A stretch of DNA of 64,000 nucleotides from assembly GCF_041058985.1 (NCBI RefSeq), contig NZ_JBEHZE010000001.1:434001-498000 (forward strand). Reading direction: 5' to 3'. The translations under genes and the position numbers were made by a program. The notes beneath the pieces are model-generated. The model was not told where the DNA came from. It saw only the letters and a program-made list of their open reading frames with translations, and ran no database searches. This document shows, piece by piece, positions 23,175-30,853 of this stretch. Every line of letters begins with the position of its first letter. The stretch's first letter is position 1. Origin of the DNA: Hyphococcus lacteus (GTDB lineage Bacteria; Pseudomonadota; Alphaproteobacteria; Caulobacterales; Parvularculaceae).

Positions 23175-24230
23175 ATGACCGATGCACCTCAAGACAACCG
23201 CAAAGCAGAGTTGCTTTCTAAACCTGTTGAGCATTTCGACATCACCACCTTCGACGCTCGACCTGTTATTGATGCGTGGGAAAAAATGTCATTCACCTCA
23301 CGTGATGCTGCACGCGCTGCGCGCATTCTCAACATGTCACTCGAAGACAAAGACTGCACGATCTTTTTGACGCTTGCAGGGTCAACATCTGCTGGCGGCT
23401 GCATGCATGTTTGGCGCGACATGGTCAAAAACAACATGGTCGATACAATCGTTTCTACCGGCGCTTCGATCGTGGACATGGATTTTTTCGAAGCGCTCGG
23501 TTTCAAACACTATCAGGCCAATGACATCCCTGATGATCGGGTGCTACGCGATCTCTATATCGACCGCATCTATGACACCTATATCGACGAAGAAGAGCTT
23601 CAGGCGTGTGACCATGCAATTTACGAAATTGCAGAAAGCCTACCCGCACGACCAATGTCATCGCGCGAATTCATTCACGCCATGGGCAAATGGCTGGCTG
23701 ATGGCAACGCCAAAAAAGAAGGCTCCCTGATCGAAGAAGCCTATAAAGCGGGCGTGCCGATTTTCTGCCCGGCGTTCACGGACTCGTCTGCGGGCTTTGG
23801 CTTGGTGAAACATCAGGTCGAGCGCATGAAAGCGGGTAAGCCCTATCTTTCTATTGATGCAATCGCAGACTTCCGAGAGCTGACAGACATCAAAATTCAG
23901 GGCGGCACGTCTGGCCTATTCATGGTTGGCGGTGGCGTACCTAAGAACTTTGTTCAAGACACTGTCGTTTGCGCTGAAATTCTCGGCCATGACGATGTTG
24001 AAATGCACAAATACGCTGTTCAGATCACTGTTGCTGACGTTCGCGATGGTGCGTGTTCATCTTCGACCCTCAAAGAAGCCTGCTCTTGGGGCAAAGTTGA
24101 TGTGGCGTGGGAACAAATGGTTTTCGCCGAAGCAACAACCGTCGCGCCGTTGATCGCATCTGACGCATATCACCGGGGCGCTTGGAAATCACGCCCTAAA
24201 CGAGCATGGGCGAAACTGTTCGCGGAATAA
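23175..24230 (+). CDS. Deoxyhypusine-synthase-like protein (probable homospermidine synthase type)
   Basis: This 351-residue protein has the deoxyhypusine synthase fold: IFLTLAGSTSAGG (NAD loop, about 57-69), DTIVSTGASIVDMD, then FCPAFTDSSAGFG and the late SWGKVDV carrying the lysine that in human DHS forms the covalent aminobutyl intermediate. Bacteria lack eIF5A, and bacterial DHS-like enzymes act on free polyamines, giving homospermidine or related products. AAAGGA lies 8 nt before the ATG at 23175; an upstream open frame to 23064 has no such site. Following ornithine decarboxylase, it would use the putrescine made there. Whether homospermidine or another polyamine is the product cannot be read from sequence. 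Confidence 0.88.
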   Translation: MTDAPQDNRKAELLSKPVEHFDITTFDARPVIDAWEKMSFTSRDAARAARILNMSLEDKDCTIFLTLAGSTSAGGCMHVWRDMVKNNMVDTIVSTGASIVDMDFFEALGFKHYQANDIPDDRVLRDLYIDRIYDTYIDEEELQACDHAIYEIAESLPARPMSSREFIHAMGKWLADGNAKKEGSLIEEAYKAGVPIFCPAFTDSSAGFGLVKHQVERMKAGKPYLSIDAIADFRELTDIKIQGGTSGLFMVGGGVPKNFVQDTVVCAEILGHDDVEMHKYAVQITVADVRDGACSSSTLKEACSWGKVDVAWEQMVFAEATTVAPLIASDAYHRGAWKSRPKRAWAKLFAE

Positions 24231-24273
24231 GTGCGCACAGCAATATTTCGTTAATCAACCTTACTAAGTTTTT

Positions 24274-24308
24274 GTCGGTGCGAGGCCTTTTTCGCACCGA
24301 CGAAGGCC
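24274..24308 (+). repeat. Overlapping inverted repeats after the polyamine operon
   Basis: GTCGGTGCG (24274-24282) pairs with CGCACCGAC (24293-24301), and GGCCTT (24284-24289), in its loop, pairs with AAGGCC (24303-24308). The two stems overlap, so they are alternatives. No T-run follows on either strand, so it is not a standard terminator, although the position suggests transcript-end processing. Confidence 0.35.
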
Positions 24309-24411
24309 ATTTGACGACACTCTAACGTTTTATTTTAACCAGATATTTTCTGCATCGCGACACACTCCCCACAAATAAGACGCGCAATAGGCGTTCCTTA
24401 TGGGGTGAGAG

Positions 24412-25353
24412 ATGGCGTTGACTGCGCGACGGCTTGGTAAAGCAATGAGTGAGACTGCACGACAACGAATTCATTCGTTGCGCGCATACCCAACTTTGGA
24501 AACCTGGATGAACCCACTGACGCGCAGCTTAGCGCGTCATTTCGCAAATCAGGATTGGCTTAAAACCCACGATGATATCGATTTCGAATATACGATCACT
24601 GATACCGAAATCGGTGATCGGGAATGTGTTTCCTATGAAACAGAAAATACGATCAACACCGATCAATTGATCCTGTACATCCATGGTGGCGGCATGGTCA
24701 GCGGCTCGCCAAGGGTCAACGGCTCAATGGTACTGCCAACGTGCCACATCAGCGGCATTCGCGGGATTGGCGCGAGCTATACGTTGTTACCGGAATCACG
24801 CTTTCCCACCCAGATCAATCAGATCGATACAGTTTATCGCGCACTTTTGGAAAGTCATCGCGACAAAGAAATTGTGCTGTTTGGCGATTCTATCGGCGGG
24901 GCGATTGCCGTTTCATGTCTGCTGAAATGGCGCGATGAGAACGTGAGGCTTCCATCCAAGGTGATCTTGGCCTCGCCCGCGCTCGATGGTGCCGGCGCAA
25001 GCGATACCCATGTCACGCTCGACGGGCATGACCCTTTGATGAAATCCAATGGTGGCCGTAGCTGTCGGCGTTTGTTCAATTTCTATGCGCCCGGCGAAGA
25101 TTTGAAAAATCCGATGGTCTCACCGATCTATGGCGATCTTTCAGGCTTGCCCCCGACACTTATTCATGTTGGCTCGCGCGAAATTCTCTTAGGCGATGCT
25201 GCGCGTTTTGCCGAAAAGCTACGCCGGGCAGGTGTGGAAAGCACATTACGGGTGTTCGACGGGATGTTTCATCTATTCCACATGCATTGGGGGCTTGAGG
25301 AAGCAAAATTCGCACATGCCGACATCGCTGACTTTATCACCAAACACAAATAA
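24412..25353 (+). CDS. HSL-family alpha/beta hydrolase (esterase)
   Basis: This 313-residue protein is a hormone-sensitive-lipase type esterase. LYIHGGGMVSGSPRVNG at about residues 85-101 holds the HGGG oxyanion motif, and LFGDSIGGAIAVSCLLK at about 152-168 the GDSxGG nucleophile elbow. The catalytic Asp and His are probably in HVGSREILLGDA and FDGMFHLFHMHW. Such enzymes cleave short-chain esters of varied compounds in the cytoplasm. No signal peptide is seen. It is in line with the polyamine genes but 180 bp away, with overlapping hairpins between, so it is probably a separate unit. Confidence 0.88.
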   Translation: MALTARRLGKAMSETARQRIHSLRAYPTLETWMNPLTRSLARHFANQDWLKTHDDIDFEYTITDTEIGDRECVSYETENTINTDQLILYIHGGGMVSGSPRVNGSMVLPTCHISGIRGIGASYTLLPESRFPTQINQIDTVYRALLESHRDKEIVLFGDSIGGAIAVSCLLKWRDENVRLPSKVILASPALDGAGASDTHVTLDGHDPLMKSNGGRSCRRLFNFYAPGEDLKNPMVSPIYGDLSGLPPTLIHVGSREILLGDAARFAEKLRRAGVESTLRVFDGMFHLFHMHWGLEEAKFAHADIADFITKHK

Positions 25354-25385
25354 CCATCTTTATACAGATTTTAATGGCTTGCCGG

Positions 25386-25895
25386 TCAGTGTTGATATAG
25401 TCGTTGCGCGAGCGCGGCGGTATCTTCTGCCAAAGCGGGCGGGGCCGTACTGGCACTCAGCACCTCTTTAAATACTGGCATAAAAGCCAACGCCAATTCG
25501 GGTCGAGCGCGCTGCACTGAGAACTTACACAACGCCGCATAAATCAACCGCGTTGCCTCAGCCGCATCATTAATCACCTGCTCTCCCAATAACTCTTTAT
25601 GCTCGCCCCAAAGGTGATTGACCGAAATCGCAATTGCTAGCTTTAGGCGTTCGTGATCTAACGCAATATCTTCAGCGCGCGTAAAAACCCCACTTCGCAA
25701 ACCATCGCCGCCATAGATCACTTCTAGTGACACCGCACCACCTGTTGCCTCGACAATGCGGCGCGCAAGATCCGGTTTCGGCATCTGCTTTTTGGTGACA
25801 ATGCGATAGAGCGTTTGACGCGAAACGCCGACGCGCTCGGAAAATTCCTGTATCCCCTCGTCCACGTCGATAAGGTACTGCTTTAAAGGGTGCAT
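25386..25895 (-). CDS. Helix-turn-helix regulator (Cro/YdaS-like)
   Basis: The N-terminal part (about residues 1-58 from the ATG at 25895) is a helix-turn-helix of Cro/C1 or YdaS type: LIDVDEGIQEFSERVGVSRQ followed by TLYRIVTKKQMPKPDLARR. The C-terminal 110 residues are helical with no known ligand domain. Two GTG codons at 25928 and 25925 lie in frame upstream, and GGGAG sits 7 nt before the second, so the protein may start there with 10 more residues. It is convergent with the esterase gene and divergent from the ABC-F gene. Its target is unknown. Confidence 0.7.
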   Translation of the reverse strand: MHPLKQYLIDVDEGIQEFSERVGVSRQTLYRIVTKKQMPKPDLARRIVEATGGAVSLEVIYGGDGLRSGVFTRAEDIALDHERLKLAIAISVNHLWGEHKELLGEQVINDAAEATRLIYAALCKFSVQRARPELALAFMPVFKEVLSASTAPPALAEDTAALAQRLYQH

Positions 25896-26017
25896 CAGGT
25901 GGTCCGATAAAGTGCCAAAAAACACCACATGGCTCCCATGAGACTCACAACATTCCGTAAAGAATTGCTGCGACGGCTGAGACCGCCTAAAGGAACACCG
26001 TTGAAAGCGGATTGATT

Positions 26018-27835
26018 ATGAGTGCACTGTTATTTTCCCTAACCGATATTCACCTTACTTTGGGTGGTGACCCTTTGTTCGAGGGGGCATCATTGATGGT
26101 GGGCGAGCGTGCGCGCATTGCGCTGGTGGGGCGAAACGGATCAGGCAAGTCAACACTGATGAAAATCGCGGCGGGTATGGTCGAACCCGATAGCGGGGAG
26201 CGGTTTCTTCATCCCGGCTCGACCCTGCGCTATCTGCGGCAAGAACCCGACATGGCAGGTTTCGAAACCATCGGTGATTATGTCCGCGCCGGGCTTGATG
26301 AAACTGGCGGCGACTATCGTGCCGAAAACTTGCTCGAAGAATTAGGACTAAAACCAGATCAATCACCACAAGCGCTTTCGGGGGGCGAAGCCCGTCGCGC
26401 GGCGATTGCCCAAGCGCTCGCCGCTGAACCGGATATTTTATTATTGGACGAGCCGACCAACCATCTCGATCTGCCGGTGATTACATGGCTGGAGGATAAG
26501 CTTAAATCCCTGCCCTCTTCGATTGTATTGATTTCACACGACAGACGGTTCCTGGAGAATGTCACTAATGACACTGTCTGGATTGACCGTGGTGCGACAC
26601 GCAATACTGGCCAAGGCTTTGGTACCTTCGAGGCATGGCGTGACAAATTTCTCGAAGAAGAAGAGCAAGCGCATCACAAGCTGGGGCGAAAAATCGTCGC
26701 CGAAGAACATTGGATGCGCTATGGCGTAACCGCCCGGCGAAAACGCAATATGCGCCGCGTTGGCGAGCTAAAAGATATGCGTAAACAATTACGCGAAACT
26801 CGCCGCGTTCAAGGCAATGCGAATTTTGCCGTCCAAACCGCTGGCGCATCGGGCAAGCGCGCGATAGTCGTTGAGAATGTTTCCAAAACATTCAGTAGCC
26901 GGAAAATTATTGACGATTTTTCGATTGAAATTGCGCGCGGTGATCGCATCGGGATCGTCGGGCCGAATGGTGCCGGGAAAACCACATTGGTCAATATGAT
27001 CATTGGCACGCTTGCCCCCGATGAAGGCAATGTAACATTGGGCACGAACCTTGAGATTGTCTCGCTCGATCAGCGCCGCGACCGATTAAAGCCTGAAATG
27101 CGGGTGGCCGATGCGATCAATGACGGCACTGGCGATTGGGTCGAAATCAATGGCGAGAAACGCCATGTCGCAACCTATCTAAAAGACTTTTTGTTTGGGC
27201 CGGAACAATGGCGCCAGCCCGTCACCGCACTTTCCGGTGGGGAACGTGGCCGGTTAGCGCTGGCGAGCGCGCTAGCGAAACCGTCAAACCTGTTGATCCT
27301 CGACGAGCCCACAAACGATCTTGACCTAGAAACCCTTGAAATGCTCGAAGAGCAGCTATCGGCCTATGGCGGGACATTGTTGTTGATCAGCCACGATCGA
27401 CAGTTTCTCGATAACCTTGTGAGCAGTGTCGTGACCACCGACCCGGAAACACCGGGAAAGTGGCGTCGCTACGCAGGTGGCTATGACGATATGGTGATCC
27501 AGCGCGGCAGTGCGCCGGGTACGGAACGCTCGGACAAAGTCGAAAAAGCAAAGGCTGCCCAACAGGCACCCAAGCCCAAACCCACACAGAGCAAAACAAA
27601 GCTTTCCTACAAAGAACAATATGCGCTCGAAAAACTGCCAAAAGAAATGGAAGCGATGCAGGCCGAAATCGCTAAGCTGAAAACGAAACTAGATGACCCG
27701 AATTTCTTTAGCCGCGATGGTGAAGGTTTCAACAAAACCGCCAAAGCTCTTTCTGCACTCGAAGACAAGCTCGTAAGCGCAGAAGAAGAATGGCTCGAGC
27801 TGGAAATGAAACGCGAAGAAATTGAGAACAGCTAG
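26018..27835 (+). CDS. uup: ABC-F family ATPase, Uup type
   Basis: This 605-residue soluble protein has two ABC ATPase domains and no membrane segment. Domain 1: Walker A GRNGSGKST at about 37-45, signature LSGGEARR, Walker B LLLDEPTNHLDL. Domain 2: Walker A GPNGAGKTT, signature LSGGERGR, Walker B LILDEPTNDLDL. A linker of about 80 residues (HWMRYGVTARRKRNMRRVGE) joins them, and the C-terminal 80 residues form a coiled coil (LPKEMEAMQAEIAKLKTKLD) as in Uup. ABC-F proteins act on ribosomes; Uup also affects transposon excision and DNA junctions. The ATG at 26018 is used; an in-frame TTG precedes it by two codons. Confidence 0.93.
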   Translation: MSALLFSLTDIHLTLGGDPLFEGASLMVGERARIALVGRNGSGKSTLMKIAAGMVEPDSGERFLHPGSTLRYLRQEPDMAGFETIGDYVRAGLDETGGDYRAENLLEELGLKPDQSPQALSGGEARRAAIAQALAAEPDILLLDEPTNHLDLPVITWLEDKLKSLPSSIVLISHDRRFLENVTNDTVWIDRGATRNTGQGFGTFEAWRDKFLEEEEQAHHKLGRKIVAEEHWMRYGVTARRKRNMRRVGELKDMRKQLRETRRVQGNANFAVQTAGASGKRAIVVENVSKTFSSRKIIDDFSIEIARGDRIGIVGPNGAGKTTLVNMIIGTLAPDEGNVTLGTNLEIVSLDQRRDRLKPEMRVADAINDGTGDWVEINGEKRHVATYLKDFLFGPEQWRQPVTALSGGERGRLALASALAKPSNLLILDEPTNDLDLETLEMLEEQLSAYGGTLLLISHDRQFLDNLVSSVVTTDPETPGKWRRYAGGYDDMVIQRGSAPGTERSDKVEKAKAAQQAPKPKPTQSKTKLSYKEQYALEKLPKEMEAMQAEIAKLKTKLDDPNFFSRDGEGFNKTAKALSALEDKLVSAEEEWLELEMKREEIENS

Positions 27836-28215
27836 GACTTTGGCTCGATCAAATCCCATTTATTGCCGAACTGATCGCGGAACACGACGACGCTGCCATA
27901 GGGTTCGTGCCGTGGGGCCTCAAGAAATTCAACACCCTTCTTTTTCAAGCGCTGATAGTCAGCATCAAAATCATCACTATTGAGAAATAAAAACACACGC
28001 CCGCCGGCCTGATTGCCAATCTGCGCGCGCTGCGCCGCATCGGCGGCTTTAGCCAGCAAAATGGCTGATCCGCCTTCGCCGGGCGATACCACAACCCAAC
28101 GCTTTTCAGGTGATTGCCGCGTATCTTCGATCAGCGAAAACCCCAACATCTTACAATAATAATCAATGGCCTCGTCATAGTCCGGCACAAGCAAAGCAAA
28201 CAACGCAAGTTTCAT
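27832..28215 (-). CDS. VOC family protein (glyoxalase/bleomycin-resistance fold)
   Basis: This 127-residue single VOC domain starts FALLVPDYDEAIDYYCKMLG and ends VFRDQFGNKWDLIEP, the usual two halves. The conserved metal ligands of active members are only partly evident, so the activity is not assigned. The ATG at 28215 is chosen because the fold begins immediately. It ends 4 bp inside the 3' end of the ABC-F gene (convergent) and starts 2 bp after the thioesterase gene, with which it is probably co-transcribed. Confidence 0.85.
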   Translation of the reverse strand: MKLALFALLVPDYDEAIDYYCKMLGFSLIEDTRQSPEKRWVVVSPGEGGSAILLAKAADAAQRAQIGNQAGGRVFLFLNSDDFDADYQRLKKKGVEFLEAPRHEPYGSVVVFRDQFGNKWDLIEPKS

Positions 28216-28216
28216 T

Positions 28217-29002
28217 TTATGTAAACACCGCAACTGATTGCCGTCCGGTGGTCACCAGTTCGCCATCTCTGTTCCACACGAGCATGTCCTGACTTGAATA
28301 GCCGTCGCGTGCTGTTTCTGCGCGGGATTGCATCAACCACCAGCCATCTCTGGTTTCGGGTTTTTCGACCACCACATTGACCATCCATGTCATCGAACTA
28401 ATGGGCGCAAACTCTTTGAACATCGGCAATACCGCTGGCGGCGGCATATCTGCCACTGCGAGAAGCGCGGCCATATCCGTCGCCTTGGGATCTTTATGAC
28501 GTATCCAGATAAAATGATCATGCTCGGTCGAGCCTGTGCCGGGTCGCGCGCCGCGCACAAGGCGGCTTTCAAAGTGTTTGGCGAATGTCGGTCCGAATTC
28601 TTCCGGGATGAAGACCTCGCACTCTTCGGGCGCTTTATATTCCGGCTTTGGCGAAAATGTATTATCAAACATCGAAGGCCGCGCCCCACCGAAAGCAAAC
28701 AGGCACCGCGTCGCAAGGCCCTTTTCGCCGACAATATCCGCCTCAACGAAAGTCACTGATTTCCCCTGACGGAGGATTCTGGCCTGCCCCGTAACGTCAC
28801 CACCAGCAGGGCCGATGAACGACACCATCGCCGAGCGCAAAGGCGGCAGATCAGAAAAACTGCGCGTTGCTACATCAAGGCATAAAGCCGCCGACAACCC
28901 ACCATAGGTCGTGCGCCCCTGCATCCAGCCTTGGGGGATGGTTGTCGAATATTGGCCGTCATCATTTAACGTACCGCTGGCGATAAGATCTTCGAATTCC
29001 AC
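28217..29002 (-). CDS. Acyl-CoA thioesterase family protein (TesB-like double hotdog)
   Basis: The roughly 261-residue protein has the TesB/4HBT_3 pattern: QGWMQGRTTYGGLSAALCLD near residue 25, RSAMVSFIGPAGGDVTG for the first hotdog, and LVRGARPGTGSTEHDHFIWI with DGWWLMQSRAETARDGYSSQ for the second. These enzymes hydrolyse acyl-CoA to free acid and CoA. GTG at 29002 is chosen because GGGA lies 6-7 nt upstream; an in-frame GTG at 29053 would add 17 residues. It is followed at once by the VOC gene. Confidence 0.82.
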   Translation of the reverse strand: MEFEDLIASGTLNDDGQYSTTIPQGWMQGRTTYGGLSAALCLDVATRSFSDLPPLRSAMVSFIGPAGGDVTGQARILRQGKSVTFVEADIVGEKGLATRCLFAFGGARPSMFDNTFSPKPEYKAPEECEVFIPEEFGPTFAKHFESRLVRGARPGTGSTEHDHFIWIRHKDPKATDMAALLAVADMPPPAVLPMFKEFAPISSMTWMVNVVVEKPETRDGWWLMQSRAETARDGYSSQDMLVWNRDGELVTTGRQSVAVFT

Positions 29003-29191
29003 AAACGTCCCTTTCGTACTGACTGTCTCGCTAGATAAGAAATACGCACGCACACGCCAACACTAAGTCGCAGTTGACGCTGTGCAAATCACCGTGATCG
29101 GCGCAAGTGGCTGTAATTACGTGCGATTTAACAGGATTAACGCGGGCCGCTTTATGCTCTACGATGAACCTTGCAAATCCGTGGGGGATCA

Positions 29192-30613
29192 ATGACCGGC
29201 AAGACTCAAAAGACTATGCTTCATGCGCTACAAGCTAGCGCTAACACCGCCTTTGCGCGATTACGGGGCCAGTCGAATGAAGCCCAGCCAGCACCGCACG
29301 CTTCGTTTGAAAACGCCGATCCCACCCAAGCTTTTTTTCCAAGTGACAAAAGTTCTGATCGCGAAGGCACATTGCCGCTTTCGGCCCGCCTCGAAGAAGC
29401 CGCCCAAGGTATCGTCCGGCGCAGCGACGACCTTCGCCGCGCCGCAAACGGACTATCAGCGCGGATCGCCGAGCGGCGCGCCGGCGAAGTGACGATGCTC
29501 ACCCAAGGCCTTCGGTTTTTAATCGGATCAGTCTGGCTTGCTGTGGCTGCGTGGCTTTTTTATGGAGTGATGTCAGCCCGCGCCGATGGGCTTTCGGTAA
29601 CCGCTGGCAATATTCCCGTTGCAGACGCCATTTCATTGGTCGAGATGTTTATGATTGTCGCCGCCGCCGGGCTTGGGGGTGCGCTCACCGTTGGTATTTT
29701 TACACGCCTTATGGGCAATGCCGACAATCGCCGCATTCGCAAAGAGGCTGAGGCATTAGGCATCGAAATTGCCAACGCTTCAGCTGAATTTGACCGCGAA
29801 CTCACCACCTTGCGAAAGCAAATGGATAACCGCAGTGCACAGGCGGATGCCGTAAGCGAGCTTTCTCGCGCGCACCTAACGGCGCTAGAGGCCTGCGCCT
29901 ATTTCCGGGAGATCGCTTTTCTAACCGGTGCCGAGGGCGACCACGCACAACGTTTGTTCAAAGGCTTTCTCAGCCGCCGAGGCCCCAGCCAATCCCTACC
30001 GATTCTTGATTTCGGATTGGGCATGTTTGCGGGCTTTATCCTCACGGTCTTTTTCATTCTACCGAAACCGGACCCAACGGAAATCATGAACGCCCTCGGC
30101 ATTGCGCAATATCCTTGGGCGATACAACTGATTTTAATGGGCAGCTTTCTCTATGCGATTGCGGGCGCACTCATGTCATTGGCCGCTGGTCCCGCAACAG
30201 AGAGCACGGCCGCGGCGGCCCGCACCGAAGCGCTCGATGCGTTGCGCAGCGGGTTCACCGCCCAGGAGGCACCGCGCCCCGCCGATGTTATCCGCCGGAT
30301 CGAGGATATGCTGGATGTTTATCGCGCCCGCGTCAGCGGTCGTGGCACAGCACCTACCCCTACATCTGGTGGGCGCAACGAGTTCGCACCCAAAGCGGCC
30401 GACACGAATCAAACCTCGTTCAAAGCCGAAGATGAATCACTTCCCGAATGGCGGCATCGCGATTCGTCGGTTCGATTCGTCGAAACTGACTTTTCAGGGG
30501 TGCCGGAACGCTGGCGGACCGACGCTTTTTCAAAAAAATTTTCGGCCCCTGAAGGACGGAATACGGGATCGAAACGAGGCCACGGAACCCTTAAAAACCC
30601 ACAAAAGAATTAA
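29192..30613 (+). CDS. Hypothetical membrane protein with central coiled coil
   Basis: This 473-residue protein starts at the ATG at 29192, with GGGGGA 3 nt upstream. It has a hydrophilic first 100 residues, two membrane segments (about 107-128 and 148-170), a helical region with LTTLRKQMDNRSAQADAVSE, two more membrane segments (about 271-292 and 312-335), and a basic, low-complexity tail of about 110 residues. This four-helix arrangement with long cytoplasmic arms suggests a scaffold or signalling role, but no family is recognised. A spacer with CtrA-like and NrdR-like sites separates it from nrdA on the same strand. Confidence 0.65.
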   Translation: MTGKTQKTMLHALQASANTAFARLRGQSNEAQPAPHASFENADPTQAFFPSDKSSDREGTLPLSARLEEAAQGIVRRSDDLRRAANGLSARIAERRAGEVTMLTQGLRFLIGSVWLAVAAWLFYGVMSARADGLSVTAGNIPVADAISLVEMFMIVAAAGLGGALTVGIFTRLMGNADNRRIRKEAEALGIEIANASAEFDRELTTLRKQMDNRSAQADAVSELSRAHLTALEACAYFREIAFLTGAEGDHAQRLFKGFLSRRGPSQSLPILDFGLGMFAGFILTVFFILPKPDPTEIMNALGIAQYPWAIQLILMGSFLYAIAGALMSLAAGPATESTAAAARTEALDALRSGFTAQEAPRPADVIRRIEDMLDVYRARVSGRGTAPTPTSGGRNEFAPKAADTNQTSFKAEDESLPEWRHRDSSVRFVETDFSGVPERWRTDAFSKKFSAPEGRNTGSKRGHGTLKNPQKN

Positions 30614-30640
30614 CCCCACAGGCGCACATAATGCGCCGCG

Positions 30641-30655
30641 TTAATTTCTCGTTAA
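30641..30655. promoter_or_regulatory. CtrA-like binding site upstream of nrdA
   Basis: TTAA-TTTCTCG-TTAA matches the TTAA-N7-TTAA consensus of the cell-cycle regulator CtrA, and the second half continues as TTAACC. It lies about 200 bp before the nrdA start and upstream of the NrdR-like boxes. CpdR, which controls CtrA proteolysis in Caulobacter, is encoded at 49.6 kb in the same window. Confidence 0.5.
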
Positions 30656-30677
30656 CCAAAAATATTTCCCCTGTGAC

Positions 30678-30725
30678 TAACTTCATATTGACGTTCACCT
30701 AGGTGTCCATCACTATATCTTGTGT
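30678..30725. promoter_or_regulatory. Tandem NrdR-like boxes before nrdA
   Basis: TCACTATATCTTGTGT at 30710-30725 matches the NrdR consensus ACACWATATATWGTGT at 14 of 16 positions. A weaker match (TAACTTCATATTGACG) lies at 30678-30693, 32 bp upstream, about three helical turns, the usual spacing of paired NrdR boxes. NrdR represses ribonucleotide reductase genes when dATP is plentiful. The strong box is 128 bp before the nrdA start. Confidence 0.75.
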
Positions 30726-30853
30726 CGGCTGGGAATGTCGGCAAATCACAACACGAACGAATAGCCGCTCCGGACGCGGGCCTGAATGGGCACTCCGGAG
30801 CACAAATTTTGCGCGCCTTTTTCGGAGGCGAAAAGAGTTAGGGACGGGGACAT

